NCBI RefSeq assembly: GCF_012927275.1
Contig: NZ_JABBGG010000002.1
Location: forward strand, 186,001-250,000
Direction: 5' to 3'
DNA: 64,000 bases
From: Massilia polaris
GTDB taxonomy: Bacteria; Pseudomonadota; Gammaproteobacteria; Burkholderiales; Burkholderiaceae_D
The notes beneath the pieces are model-generated. The model was not told where the DNA came from. It was given only the letters and a program-made list of their open reading frames with translations, and ran no database searches. Of this stretch, positions 47,041 through 55,913 are shown piece by piece. A program made the position numbers and the translations under genes. The first letter of the stretch is position 1. Each line of letters begins with the position of its first letter.

Positions 47041-47262
47041 CTAGTCGAATTGAATGCCTTGTTCGCGCCGGTGGATTTCGATCCACACCGCGCGCTTGTA
47101 ATCGTCGCTCGCATTGCTCCAGTTAATGATCTCGTCGATCGTGCGCATGCAGCCACGGCACAGGCCGTCGGGGCCCATCTCGCACAGATTGATGCATGGC
47201 GATGGGACGGGTGATTGCACTTCGCCGCTCACAGCCCAGCCGTCCATGTGTTCGGCACGCAT
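47041..47262 (-). CDS. DUF1289 family small protein
   Basis: A 73-residue cysteine-containing protein. The core PSPCINLCEMGPDGLCRGCMRTIDEIINW is the DUF1289 signature, with four cysteines (C-x3-C-x7-C-x2-C). These look like a metal or redox site, though the family has no fixed function. The ATG at 47262 is chosen; a TTG at 47271 and an ATG at 47247 are possible, and none has a good ribosome site. It is first in the DUF1289-membrane-MBL unit. Confidence 0.85.
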   Translation of the reverse strand: MRAEHMDGWAVSGEVQSPVPSPCINLCEMGPDGLCRGCMRTIDEIINWSNASDDYKRAVWIEIHRREQGIQFD

Positions 47263-47305
47263 TTGCTGCAATGCGTCATTTTGGCACGGTTACGGGTGAC
47301 CTGCC

Positions 47306-47331
47306 TGCATGTGGGAGTAATCCCACATGCA
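47306..47331. promoter_or_regulatory. Perfect inverted repeat upstream of DUF1289 and the esterase
   Basis: TGCATGTGGGA and TCCCACATGCA arms separated by four bases (GTAA), with no T run. It is in a 361-base gap (47263-47623) with no gene. It could be an operator for a dimeric regulator of the minus-strand unit. The rest of the gap shows no other clear element except the promoter before 47624. Confidence 0.45.
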
Positions 47332-47572
47332 TGGCCGCCGCACCCCGGTCGCCACTCTAAAACCCCGTTCTTCCGGGAGAAATCAATCATCTTTCCACGT
47401 ATCCTTTTGAAACAAACGTCGCCATGACCATCAAAAAGCGGTATGGTGACATCAGTGCGGCACCGCAGCATTTTGGCGCGGTATCGCTTCCTGCGAACGC
47501 AACGCCGCGTTTCCCTTTCCATCGTTTGCCCAGATAGCCAAACCGCCATTATCGCACCGCAGCGAATTGCAG

Positions 47573-47600
47573 TTGACGCTGAGATCGCATTGGGTAGACT
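47573..47600 (+). promoter_or_regulatory. Putative sigma-70-type promoter of the esterase gene
   Basis: TTGACG at 47573-47578 and TAGACT at 47595-47600, 16 bases apart. The start is expected near 47607, 17 bases before the ATG, and AGGA lies nine bases before the ATG. Confidence 0.45.
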
Positions 47601-47623
47601 AAGAACGCAACCGAGGACCACTT

Positions 47624-48694
47624 ATGAATTTCAATCCGAAGCTGCTGGCGCAAATGCGCGCGGCGACCAGGAACCTGATGGGCGATACGCCATCAGCCGC
47701 TACGAAAAAAATCCAGGACGCCCTGCGCCGCTTGCAAGGTGTTCCAGCATCGGCGCGCAAGATGCCGCAAACGCCTGCGGGCGTGCAGAGCCTGCTCGAC
47801 CAGCTGATTCCCGGGGTCATGAACGGACTCGAGCCGTCACGTCCCGCCACGACGCCGCTTCCCGGCCAGTTCCTCGACGCCAGCTACACCAATGCGGCGG
47901 GAACACGCACCTATAAGCTGTACATTCCGAGCAGCTACAAGGGCCAGCCGGTGCCACTGGTGGTGATGCTGCACGGCTGCACCCAGCATCCGGACGACTT
48001 CGCCGCCGGTACGCGCATGAATGAACTGGCCGAGGAAATGAACTGCCTGGTCGTATATCCGGCCCAGTCGCAGCAAGCCAATTCGTCGCGCTGCTGGAAC
48101 TGGTTCAATGCGCTCGACCAGCAACGCGACCAGGGTGAGCCTTCGATAATTGCCGGCATTACGCGCAAGGTGATGGCCAGCCATGCCGTGATCGACAGCC
48201 AGGTGTACGTCGCAGGCTTGTCGGCCGGCGGCGCAATGGCGACCATCATGGGCACGCTCTATCCGGAACTGTACGCCGCTGTCGGTGTCCACTCCGGGCT
48301 GCCGTTCGCTTCGGCGAATGACCTGCCGTCGGCGCTGGCGGCGATGCGTGGCGATTTCCGCCGTCCGGACATCGAAACCCGTGGCGTGCCGATCATCGTC
48401 TTCCACGGCGACAAGGACCACACCGTGCACCCGGCCAATGGCGACGAGCTGATCAAGCGCGGCGCACGCCACCTGCAAGGCAAGCCGGTGACCGAGCCTG
48501 GCAGCGTGCCGAACGGCCATAGGTACACGCGGATCGTCCATCACACCGACGAAGGCAAGCCGCACGCGGAGCAGTGGCTGATCCACGGTGCGGGCCATGC
48601 GTGGTCGGGCGGGCATTCAAGCGGCAGTTATACGGACAGCAAGGGTCCGGACGCAAGCCGTGAAATGATGCGTTTCTTCCAGACGCGCCGCTAA
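47624..48694 (+). CDS. PHB depolymerase-family esterase
   Basis: A 356-residue alpha/beta hydrolase of the extracellular-PHB-depolymerase/LpqC type. The nucleophile is S200 in VYVAGLSAGGAM. The oxyanion region is VVMLHGCTQHPDDFAAGTRMNELAEE. The Asp is in VFHGDKDHTVHP and the His in GAGHAWSGG. There is no signal peptide; the N-terminal 70 residues are basic and helical (MNFNPKLLAQMRAATRNLMG), so it may act in the cytoplasm or be exported by another route. The 3' stop overlaps the stop of the small gene on the minus strand. Confidence 0.9.
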   Translation: MNFNPKLLAQMRAATRNLMGDTPSAATKKIQDALRRLQGVPASARKMPQTPAGVQSLLDQLIPGVMNGLEPSRPATTPLPGQFLDASYTNAAGTRTYKLYIPSSYKGQPVPLVVMLHGCTQHPDDFAAGTRMNELAEEMNCLVVYPAQSQQANSSRCWNWFNALDQQRDQGEPSIIAGITRKVMASHAVIDSQVYVAGLSAGGAMATIMGTLYPELYAAVGVHSGLPFASANDLPSALAAMRGDFRRPDIETRGVPIIVFHGDKDHTVHPANGDELIKRGARHLQGKPVTEPGSVPNGHRYTRIVHHTDEGKPHAEQWLIHGAGHAWSGGHSSGSYTDSKGPDASREMMRFFQTRR

Positions 48695-48867
48695 CGCGAG
48701 GCGCCGGCGCGTTCGAAGTAAGGTTCGAATGCGCCGGTGGTGCAGGCTGCGGCGATGCAAGCAAGCTGGTTGATATCCAAATCCATCCGACACTTCCGAA
48801 CCAAGAGAGGTGCGGCAACCTGCTCAAGCGCCCAGGCAACGACGTCGCCATCGTAGAGCTTGCTCAT
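48691..48867 (-). CDS. Small protein resembling the N-terminus of DUF29 proteins, perhaps truncated
   Basis: A 58-residue frame starting ATG at 48867: MSKLYDGDVVAWALEQVAAPL, then RKCRMDLDINQLACIAAACTTG and FERAGASR. The LYD-D-AW-EQ-A opening and the LD-LA segment recall DUF29, which is normally about 140 residues, so this may be a decayed copy or an unrelated short gene. The stop overlaps the esterase stop. Codon use is typical of the window. Confidence 0.4.
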   Translation of the reverse strand: MSKLYDGDVVAWALEQVAAPLLVRKCRMDLDINQLACIAAACTTGAFEPYFERAGASR

Positions 48868-48941
48868 GCGCGGCCCCTGGTCATGAACGTGGAATGTGAC
48901 GGAAGTTAGATGCGGACGATGCGAGATGGTTCAGCGCGTCG

Positions 48942-49127
48942 TCAGGACGGCTGTGGCGGCGGCGGCGCCGTCGCGATGTGCTGCCGCAGGCAGGCTGGAC
49001 ACCAGCACGCCGCCGCTTCGCCCGGTACCGGCACGACGGACGGCAATTCGGTGCACCAGCAGGGCGCGTCGAGGCCGTCGGCCATCGAACAGCCGAACTC
49101 GGTACCGCAGCGTGTGCATGTGCTCAT
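48942..49127 (-). CDS. Cysteine-rich CWC family protein
   Basis: A 61-residue protein with the CWC pattern: CTRCGTEFGCSMADGLDAPCWCTELPSVV, then ACWCPACLRQHIA. Eight to nine cysteines in C-x2-C, CWC and C-x2-C suggest zinc binding. The family's function is not established. The start is ATG at 49127. It is divergent from argB across about 165 bases, with a promoter for argB in between. Confidence 0.8.
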   Translation of the reverse strand: MSTCTRCGTEFGCSMADGLDAPCWCTELPSVVPVPGEAAACWCPACLRQHIATAPPPPQPS

Positions 49128-49205
49128 GTTGAATCCTCGCTATCGTGTTTTGCCTCATATGGCGCCCTGGGACGGCCATACTGCCGCACCATAGCCGACC
49201 GGGAC

Positions 49206-49233
49206 TTAAAATACAACAAGATGGCCCTATAAT
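49206..49233 (+). promoter_or_regulatory. Putative argB promoter
   Basis: TTAAAA at 49206-49211 and TATAAT at 49228-49233, spaced by 16 bases. The predicted start is near 49240, about 53 bases before the argB ATG. Confidence 0.55.
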
Positions 49234-49292
49234 GCCCACAAGACCTGCCCGGTTTGCCTGTAAAATCTCGCCAATTCTTTTTCGGACCCGCC

Positions 49293-50219
49293 ATGACCGC
49301 TCCCGTGACTAATGTGAAAATCGACCAGCAGAACGACCTGACCGCGGTGTCCCCGCAGATCAAGGCGCAGATCCTGGCTGAGGCTTTGCCGTACATCCGT
49401 AACTTCCACGGCAAAACCATCGTCATCAAATACGGCGGCAACGCAATGACCGACGAGCGCCTGAAGCACGGCTTCGCACGCGACGTCATCCTGCTCAAGC
49501 TGGTCGGCATGAACCCGGTCGTGGTCCACGGCGGCGGACCGCAGATCGACAACGCACTGAAAAAGATCGGCAAGCAGGGCACCTTCGTCCAGGGCATGCG
49601 CATTACCGACGAAGAAACGATGGAAGTGGTCGAATGGGTGCTGGGCGGCGAAGTCCAGCAGGACATCGTCATGCTGATCAATCACTACGGCGGCCAGGCA
49701 GTCGGCCTGACCGGCAAGGACGGCGGCCTGATCCGCGCACGCAAGATGTCCATGCCTGACCGCGAAAAGCCGGGCGAGTTCCTTGACATCGGCTTCGTCG
49801 GCGAGATCGAGGCGATCAACCCGGCCGTGGTCAAGGCCCTGCAGGACGACGCGTTCATCCCGATCATTTCGCCAATCGGCTTCGGCCAGGACGGCCAGGC
49901 CTACAACATCAACGCCGACGTGGTGGCGGGCAAAATCGCGGAAATCCTGAAAGCCGAAAAGCTGATCATGATGACCAACATCGCCGGCGTGCAGGACAAG
50001 AAAGGCAACCTCGTCACCGACCTGTCGGCGCGCGAAATCGACGAGATGTTCGCGGACGGTACGATTTCCGGCGGCATGCTGCCGAAAATCTCGTCGGCAC
50101 TCGACGCCGCCAAGTCGGGCGTGAACACGGTTCACATCATCGACGGCCGCATCGAGCACTCTTTGTTGCTGGAAGTCTTGACCGAGCAAGCTTTCGGAAC
50201 TATGATTCGGTCGCACTAA
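49293..50219 (+). CDS. argB: Acetylglutamate kinase
   Basis: A 308-residue amino-acid kinase, second step of arginine synthesis (N-acetylglutamate to N-acetylglutamyl phosphate). Blocks: [10 protein letters not shown] at the ATP loop, [30 protein letters not shown], and [27 protein letters not shown]. The N-terminal extension (about 25 residues) is as in arginine-sensitive forms. ATG at 49293. The order argB, tRNA-Thr, HAD nucleotidase and slmA is a common betaproteobacterial neighbourhood. Confidence 0.97.
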   Translation: MTAPVTNVKIDQQNDLTAVSPQIKAQILAEALPYIRNFHGKTIVIKYGGNAMTDERLKHGFARDVILLKLVGMNPVVVHGGGPQIDNALKKIGKQGTFVQGMRITDEETMEVVEWVLGGEVQQDIVMLINHYGGQAVGLTGKDGGLIRARKMSMPDREKPGEFLDIGFVGEIEAINPAVVKALQDDAFIPIISPIGFGQDGQAYNINADVVAGKIAEILKAEKLIMMTNIAGVQDKKGNLVTDLSAREIDEMFADGTISGGMLPKISSALDAAKSGVNTVHIIDGRIEHSLLLEVLTEQAFGTMIRSH

Positions 50220-50226
50220 AGATTTG

Positions 50227-50244
50227 TGGCGGCGTTCGCCGCCA
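50227..50244. terminator. Hairpin between argB and tRNA-Thr
   Basis: TGGCGGCG and CGCCGCCA arms with a two-base TT centre. No T run follows, so termination is uncertain; it may be a processing site before the tRNA. Confidence 0.4.
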
Positions 50245-50252
50245 TATCAGTC

Positions 50253-50327
<75 letters not shown>

Positions 50328-50333
50328 CTCCCC

Positions 50334-51224
50334 TCAGTACACCCGCTCCACCGCCATGCCGCGCGCGCGCAGCAGCGCCGGTACGCTTGTCTTTCCGACC
50401 AGGTGCAGCACTCCCACCGCCGCGACGCTGTTGTTTTTCTGCGCCAGCAGCTGCGTCAGTTTGTCCGCCAACGTCACGTTGCGCTGTTCCAGCACCACCT
50501 CGCGCATGAAGCGGCCACTCGCCGTCTGATCCTCCTCGATGCGCCTGGCGATGGCGTCCAGCCCGGCCTGGTCCGCGCTGCCCCATGCATCGACGGCCTG
50601 CCGCGCCTCGGCTGCCTGCTTGCCTTGTTCGGCCAGCGTGACCGCCTCCTCCAGAAAGCCCAGCTGCTCGGCCTCCGGCACCGCGCTGAACAAGGCAAGC
50701 TGCGCGTCTATCGTTTCGAGCTCGGTCACTGGCACCCCGCGCTCGCGCGCCAGTTTCGCGAGGTGGAGGTCGACAGCCAGCTGGGGGCGATAGCCTTGCG
50801 AGCCGAATTCGCCGAGCGTCAGCAAGGTGGCGGCCAGCCATGGCTTCATGTTCGTTACCACAGCGGGATCGATCCCGACGCGGGCAAGTTCCTTTTGCAG
50901 GCGCTCCCTGAGTTCAGGTTTCATCCGCTGATAGAGGCTTCCTCCCGGTGCAAGCATGCCATGCTGTTTCAATGCCCTGGCCATCGCCACCGGATCGCGC
51001 CCGGCGTCGATCTCCAGCGCCAGCGTGGATGCCCCCGCCACCGCCGCTGCGATGCGCGGCTCGAGCGGATAAAAAGCGGGAACGCCGACGTGGATGGTGC
51101 CGAACAGGTACATGGTGTGGCCGTTGCCGCTCACCTTGAACAACGCGCCGCGGTCCGCGCCCCATGCGGAAGGCAAGGCAAAGCAAAACAGGCTAAGCAA
51201 AATCACTATAATCTGGCGTCGCAT
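50334..51224 (-). CDS. TraB/GumN family protein
   Basis: A 296-residue protein with a signal peptide (MRRQIIVILLSLFCFALPSAWG). The TraB/GumN fold is shown by LFKVSGNGHTMYLFGTIHVGVPAFYPL with the first G-x2-H motif, and by the second near VAAVGVLHLVGKTSVPALL. Relatives include metal-dependent peptidase-like and pheromone-shutdown proteins; activity is not known here. It is tightly divergent (32 bases) from the HAD nucleotidase gene, and its stop is just past the tRNA 3' end. Confidence 0.88.
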   Translation of the reverse strand: MRRQIIVILLSLFCFALPSAWGADRGALFKVSGNGHTMYLFGTIHVGVPAFYPLEPRIAAAVAGASTLALEIDAGRDPVAMARALKQHGMLAPGGSLYQRMKPELRERLQKELARVGIDPAVVTNMKPWLAATLLTLGEFGSQGYRPQLAVDLHLAKLARERGVPVTELETIDAQLALFSAVPEAEQLGFLEEAVTLAEQGKQAAEARQAVDAWGSADQAGLDAIARRIEEDQTASGRFMREVVLEQRNVTLADKLTQLLAQKNNSVAAVGVLHLVGKTSVPALLRARGMAVERVY

Positions 51225-51256
51225 TCGTTTTCCCCGTGGTCTTTGAAAAGGTGCCT

Positions 51257-51985
51257 GTGTCGCATACTAACCCGTCCTCCCCGCTCTGGCTGTTCGACCT
51301 GGACAACACCCTGCATGACGCGTCGCATTCGATCTTCCCGGCGATCAGCGCCAACATGAACGTGTTTATCGCGCGCGTGCTGGGCGACGGCGTCACGCCG
51401 GCGACGCCGGAAGCTGTCGACGCGGCGCGGCTGCTGTACTGGAAGCGCTACGGCGCCACGCTGCTCGGCATGATCAGGCACCACCAGGTGCGCGCGGCGG
51501 ACTTTTTGGAAGAGACCCACGCGCTCGGCGACCTGCAGCAAATGATACGCACCGAACGCGGGCTCAAACGCCTGCTGCGCGCCCTGCCCGGCCGCAAAAT
51601 CCTGTTCACCAATGCGCCGACCCGCTACTCCACCGACGTGGTGCGCCACCTTGGACTGCGGCGCCACTTCAGCCACCATGTGGCGATCGAGGACATGCAC
51701 GTGCACGGGCAGCTGCGGCCCAAGCCGTCCAAGCTGATGATGCGCCGCCTGCTGCGCAAGTACGGCGTGTCGGCGCGCCGCGCCATCCTGGTCGAGGACA
51801 CGCTGGCCAACCTGCGCAGCGCCAAGCAGCTGGGCGTGCGCACCGTGTGGATCACGCAGTATCTGCGCATGAGCGACCCGATTGGCGCCGCGGCCCTGCC
51901 GAAAATGCTAAAACGCCCCGCTTACGTCGATGTCAAAGTAAAATCGCTACGTCAGCTGGCCGCCCGCTTGCATCGGCTGCGCTGA
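51257..51985 (+). CDS. HAD-superfamily pyrimidine 5'-nucleotidase
   Basis: A 242-residue HAD hydrolase. Motif I is LWLFDLDNTLHDA (nucleophile first D, acid/base second D), motif II KILFTNAP, motif III in HGQLRPKPSKLMMRRLL, and motif IV AILVEDTLANLRSAKQLG. It corresponds to the pyrimidine 5'-nucleotidase/SDT1-like branch, which releases phosphate from UMP/CMP-type nucleotides. The GTG at 51257 has AAGG at a good distance and is preferred to a GTG at 51236. slmA follows 28 bases later. Confidence 0.87.
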   Translation: MSHTNPSSPLWLFDLDNTLHDASHSIFPAISANMNVFIARVLGDGVTPATPEAVDAARLLYWKRYGATLLGMIRHHQVRAADFLEETHALGDLQQMIRTERGLKRLLRALPGRKILFTNAPTRYSTDVVRHLGLRRHFSHHVAIEDMHVHGQLRPKPSKLMMRRLLRKYGVSARRAILVEDTLANLRSAKQLGVRTVWITQYLRMSDPIGAAALPKMLKRPAYVDVKVKSLRQLAARLHRLR

Positions 51986-52013
51986 GCCAATCAACCCTAC
52001 CCGCAGAGACGAC

Positions 52014-52592
52014 ATGGCAAGCACCAAGCCGGGACAGCGCAAGCTGCAAATCCTCCAGGCCCTCGCAGCGATGCTGGAGCAGCCGAAAGGCGAAAAGATT
52101 ACCACCGCCGCCCTTGCGGCGCGGCTGGACGTGTCCGAGGCGGCGCTGTATCGCCATTTCGCCAGCAAGGCGCAAATGTTCGAAGGCCTGATCGAATTCA
52201 TCGAGTCGAGCGTGTTCGGCCTGATCAACCAGATCTCGGAGCGCGAGGCCAACGGCGTCGAGCAGGCGCACGCCATCATGCAGATGCTGCTGGCCTTCGC
52301 CGCCAACAACCCCGGCATGACGCGCGTGCTGATCGGCGACGCGCTGGTCAACGAAGACGAGCGCCTGCAGCTGCGCATGAACCAGTTCTACGACAAGGTG
52401 GAACTGGCGTGCAAACAGTCGTTGCGCGTCGCTGTCACGCAGGGACACGGTAACGAAGCCGACGTCGCCGCGCGCGCCAGCCTGCTGGTCAGCTACGTGG
52501 TCGGGCGCTGGCACCGCTACGCCAAAAGCGGCTTCCGCCAGAACCCTACCGAAGGCACCTCGCTCCAGCTGGCCCTGATGCTCGCTGCATGA
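52014..52592 (+). CDS. slmA: Nucleoid occlusion factor SlmA
   Basis: A 192-residue TetR-fold DNA-binding protein that stops FtsZ ring assembly over the nucleoid. The HTH is ITTAALAARLDVSEAALYRHFASKAQMFEGLIEFIESSVF, typical of SlmA. It continues with INQISEREANGVEQAHAIMQMLLAFAANNPGMTRVLIGDALVNEDERLQLRMNQFYDKVE. It follows the HAD gene closely and is near argB, as in related genomes. No SlmA-binding site was searched for in detail. Confidence 0.93.
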   Translation: MASTKPGQRKLQILQALAAMLEQPKGEKITTAALAARLDVSEAALYRHFASKAQMFEGLIEFIESSVFGLINQISEREANGVEQAHAIMQMLLAFAANNPGMTRVLIGDALVNEDERLQLRMNQFYDKVELACKQSLRVAVTQGHGNEADVAARASLLVSYVVGRWHRYAKSGFRQNPTEGTSLQLALMLAA

Positions 52593-52608
52593 TTGTTCAC
52601 GCTGCACG

Positions 52609-54423
52609 ATGAATCACGCTGATTGTTTCGCCCTGCTTGACGATGCCAGTCCCGATGCGGGGCAGGCGCGTTCGCGCCTCTACAGCGACTGCAAGGCAGT
52701 CCTGCGCTGCGACGACATCGCCACGTGGCCGCAACTGCTGGCGGACATGCAAAGCGCTTTGGGGCGCGGGCAGTACGCGGTAACGCTGCTGGCGTATGAG
52801 CTGGGTGGACAGCTGCAGCACATCCCGGGAAAAACCGGCGACACGCCGCTGGCGCAAGTGCTGCTGTTCGGCCGATGCGAGCACCTGACGCCGGCCCAGG
52901 TTGGCGAATGGCTGGCCGCGCAAGCCGATGCGGGCCCCGCCGGCATATCGGGCGTGCGCGCCAACGTCGACGAAGCCGAATTCACGCGCGCGCTCAACCG
53001 CATCCACGATTACATCGCCGCTGGCGACACCTACCAGGTCAACTACACGTACCGGCTGCGCTTCGATGCGTTCGGGTCGCTGCACGGCCTGTACGCACGC
53101 CTGCGCGCACGCCAGCCGGTGCCATACGGCGCGCTGGTCGCGCTGCCCGGCGGCGAAGCGGTGCTGTCGCTGTCGCCGGAACTGTTCGTGCGCCATTCCA
53201 GCGGCGAGCTGGTGACGCGGCCGATGAAGGGCACCGCGCCTGCGTCGGGCGATGACGCCGAGGACGCGCGGCGCGCCTCAGCGCTGGCGCAGGACACCAA
53301 GAACCGCGCCGAAAACCTGATGATCGTCGACCTGCTGCGCAACGACCTTGGGCGCATCGCTGTAACGGGCAGCGTCGAGGTGCCTGCGCTGTTCGACGTG
53401 CAGCGCTATACCAGCGTGCTGCAGATGACATCGACGGTGCGCGCGAAGCTGGGTGCCGGCGTGTCGCTGGCCGACGTGTACCAGGCGCTGTACCCATGCG
53501 GGTCGATCACCGGCGCGCCGAAGCGGCGGACGATGGAAATCATCGACGAACTGGAACCGGCGCCGCGCGGTATCTACACCGGCGCGATCGGCTGGTTCGA
53601 TCCGCCCGCGGCGGGGCAGGATTTCGGCGATTTCTGCATGTCGGTACCGATCCGCACACTTGCGCTCAAGCCCGCGCACGACGGCGTGCGCGCCGGCGAG
53701 ATGGGCGTCGGCGCGGGCATCGTGTTCGACAGCGATCCGGTCGATGAATTCGCGGAATGCCGCCTCAAGGCGCGCTTCCTCACCGGGCTGACGAACGACT
53801 TCGAGCTGTTCGAAACGATGCGCGCCACCCGCGACGGGATCGCTCACCGCGATTTGCATCTGGCGCGGATCGCGAAGTCGGCGGATTATTTTGGATTTGC
53901 CTTCGACCGGGATGCGGCATCGGCGGCATTGGACAAGGCCTGCGATGATCTTGCGGACGCTGTGTTTCGCATGCGCTTCGCTCTCAGGCAGGACGGCGCG
54001 ATGTCGATACAGGCGGCGGCGCTCCTGGCGCTCGACGAGCCGGTGAAGCTACTGCTGGCGCCTGATGCGACGCGCTCCGACGACCTTTTCCTGCGCCACA
54101 AGACGAGCGTGCGCGGCCGTTATGACGCCGCCTGGCGCGACGCCGAGGCGCACGGTGCGTTCGATACGCTGTTCTTCAACGAACGCGGCGAGCTGACCGA
54201 GGGCGGTCGTTCGAATGTTTTCGTGAAGCTGGACGGGCGCTGGTACACGCCGCCGCTGTCGTCGGGCGCCCTGCCCGGCGTCATGCGCTCGGTAATGCTG
54301 GCGGATCCGGCATGGGCTGCAAGCGAGCGCGTGATCACGCGCGCGATGCTCGGTAGCGCGCAAGAGGTCGTGGTGTGCAATGCACTGCGAGGCCCGCTGC
54401 GCGCGGATCCGTCCCAGGCGTGA
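52609..54423 (+). CDS. pabB: Fused aminodeoxychorismate synthase component I / aminodeoxychorismate lyase
   Basis: A 604-residue PabB-PabC fusion for p-aminobenzoate (folate) synthesis. The PabB part (about 1-395) has the chorismate-binding motifs: TYQVNYTYRLRF, LSPELFVRHSSGELVTRPMKGTAP, NLMIVDLLRNDLGRIA, GSITGAPKRRTMEIIDELE and GVGAGIVFDSDP. The PabC part (about 400-604) is a PLP lyase with the Schiff-base Lys in FLRHKTSVRGRYDAA and NERGELTEGGRSNVF. PabA is not in the window. The stop is one base from the convergent gpx stop. Confidence 0.94.
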   Translation: MNHADCFALLDDASPDAGQARSRLYSDCKAVLRCDDIATWPQLLADMQSALGRGQYAVTLLAYELGGQLQHIPGKTGDTPLAQVLLFGRCEHLTPAQVGEWLAAQADAGPAGISGVRANVDEAEFTRALNRIHDYIAAGDTYQVNYTYRLRFDAFGSLHGLYARLRARQPVPYGALVALPGGEAVLSLSPELFVRHSSGELVTRPMKGTAPASGDDAEDARRASALAQDTKNRAENLMIVDLLRNDLGRIAVTGSVEVPALFDVQRYTSVLQMTSTVRAKLGAGVSLADVYQALYPCGSITGAPKRRTMEIIDELEPAPRGIYTGAIGWFDPPAAGQDFGDFCMSVPIRTLALKPAHDGVRAGEMGVGAGIVFDSDPVDEFAECRLKARFLTGLTNDFELFETMRATRDGIAHRDLHLARIAKSADYFGFAFDRDAASAALDKACDDLADAVFRMRFALRQDGAMSIQAAALLALDEPVKLLLAPDATRSDDLFLRHKTSVRGRYDAAWRDAEAHGAFDTLFFNERGELTEGGRSNVFVKLDGRWYTPPLSSGALPGVMRSVMLADPAWAASERVITRAMLGSAQEVVVCNALRGPLRADPSQA

Positions 54424-54424
54424 A

Positions 54425-55018
54425 TCAAGACCCCAGCGCCTGCTCGATCTTGCTGACCAGCTGCTTGTCCTCAGGCGTCACCTTGCTCGGATAATGCTCG
54501 ATCACCTTGCCGTTACGGTCGATCAGGTACTTCGTGAAATTCCATTTCGGCTCCTTGCCAGTCGCCTTGATCAGCTCCGCGTGCAGCGGATTCGCATCCG
54601 CGCCCTTGACTGAGCTCTTGGCGAACATCGGGAACTTGACGCCGTAAGTGTTGAAGCAGAAGTCGGCGATCTCCTTCGAGTTGCCCGGCTCCTGCTTGCC
54701 GAAGTCGTTGGACGGGAAGCCCAGCACGACCAGGCCCTTCGGACCGTATTTGGCGTACAGCTTTTCCAGACCCTCGTACTGGCTGGTGAAGCCGCAGTAG
54801 CTGGCGGTGTTCACGACCAGCACGACCTTGCCTGCGTACTGGCAGAGGTCTTGCGGCGCTTCGTCCTGCAGGCGCTTGAAGGTGTGGCGCAGCGTGGCGG
54901 GGCAGCTGGTGCGGGCGGTCGCGGAAGGCGCGGCGCCGGCGGTTTGCGCCATTGCGGGTGCGCTGGCCAGCGCGGCTGCGGACAACACGGCCATGGCGAA
55001 TACGGTAGGGTTGAACAT
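54425..55018 (-). CDS. Glutathione peroxidase with N-terminal export signal
   Basis: A 197-residue thiol peroxidase of the glutathione-peroxidase family. The peroxidatic cysteine is C75 in VVNTASYCGFTSQYEGLEKLY, replacing selenocysteine. GFPSNDFGKQEPGN and KWNFTKYLIDRNG are the other signature blocks. The N-terminus (MFNPTVFAMAVLSAAALASAPAMA) is a signal peptide, so it would work in the periplasm. Two extra cysteines (C39, C59) before the domain are unusual. It converges on the pabBC gene with one base between the stop codons. Confidence 0.93.
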   Translation of the reverse strand: MFNPTVFAMAVLSAAALASAPAMAQTAGAAPSATARTSCPATLRHTFKRLQDEAPQDLCQYAGKVVLVVNTASYCGFTSQYEGLEKLYAKYGPKGLVVLGFPSNDFGKQEPGNSKEIADFCFNTYGVKFPMFAKSSVKGADANPLHAELIKATGKEPKWNFTKYLIDRNGKVIEHYPSKVTPEDKQLVSKIEQALGS

Positions 55019-55076
55019 TTGGCGTCGGCCTGCGGTCTGAGTGGGTGGAATTTCGTATTATGCCACTTGACCACGG

Positions 55077-55913
55077 TCATTCGATCTTCAGCTTGGATAG
55101 TTTTCGGTCTGGTTCCGGGAACTGCAGCTTCAGGCCCTGGACGATCTCCAGCAGCAGCGTCGCGACCATCAGGTTGCGGTGAGTCTTGGAGTCGGCCGGG
55201 ATGATGTACCAGGGCGCGTCGTCGGTGTCGGTGGCGCCGATCGCCTGTTCGTAGGCGCGCTGGTAGTCGCCACGGTGCTTGCGCTTGGCGACGTCCATCG
55301 GGTCGAACTTCCACTGCTTGTCCGGATCGTCAATACGCGATTGCAACCGCTCACGCTGTTCGTCGCTTGAGATGTGCAGGAATATCTTGACGACCAGCGT
55401 GCCCGTTTCGACCAGCATGCGCTCGAAGTCGCGGATATGTCCGTAGCGCCGCTCGACTTCCTTGCCGTCGATGGCGCCTTCGACGACCGGCACCAGCACA
55501 TCCTCATACTGGCTGCGGTTGAAGATCGCGATCTCGCCAAGCACCGGCACCTGCCGGTGTACCCGCCACAGGAAGTCGTGCGCGCGCTCGTCGTCGTTGG
55601 GGGCGCGGAAGGCGACGGCGCGCAGGCCGATCGGATTGATGTGGCTGAACAGCGCCTTGATCGTGCCGTCCTTACCCGAGGTGTCGAGGCCCTGAAGGAT
55701 TATCAGCACCTTGTGCTTGCGCTGCGCGTAAAGCATCTCCTGGCACACGGCGACCTGTTCGATCAGCTGCCTGGTCAACTCACGCTCGCGCTGCTTGACC
55801 TGGTCCTTGTCGAGGCCATGGTTGGCATCGTCGCTGCGCAAGGGCCTGGCGCCGGCATCTTCGTCGCGCAGCGTGAAGTCCTTCGGAACCCGGAACTGTT
55901 CGCGTGCCTTCAT
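55077..55913 (-). CDS. PPK2-family polyphosphate kinase
   Basis: A 278-residue PPK2 enzyme, which moves phosphate between polyphosphate and nucleotides. Walker A is LIILQGLDTSGKDGTIKAL, lid and substrate blocks are VAFRAPNDDERAHDFLWRVHRQVPVLGEIAIFNRSQYEDVLV, and Walker B-like VVKIFLHIS. It starts at ATG 55913 with an ATGA overlap to the CoA-binding gene upstream. Direction (NDP or NMP preference) cannot be told from the sequence. Confidence 0.93.
   Translation of the reverse strand: MKAREQFRVPKDFTLRDEDAGARPLRSDDANHGLDKDQVKQRERELTRQLIEQVAVCQEMLYAQRKHKVLIILQGLDTSGKDGTIKALFSHINPIGLRAVAFRAPNDDERAHDFLWRVHRQVPVLGEIAIFNRSQYEDVLVPVVEGAIDGKEVERRYGHIRDFERMLVETGTLVVKIFLHISSDEQRERLQSRIDDPDKQWKFDPMDVAKRKHRGDYQRAYEQAIGATDTDDAPWYIIPADSKTHRNLMVATLLLEIVQGLKLQFPEPDRKLSKLKIE

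Noticed and set aside
47306-47331. Reading the inverted repeat as an intrinsic terminator
   Set aside because: No T run on either strand, and it lies upstream rather than downstream of both neighbouring genes.
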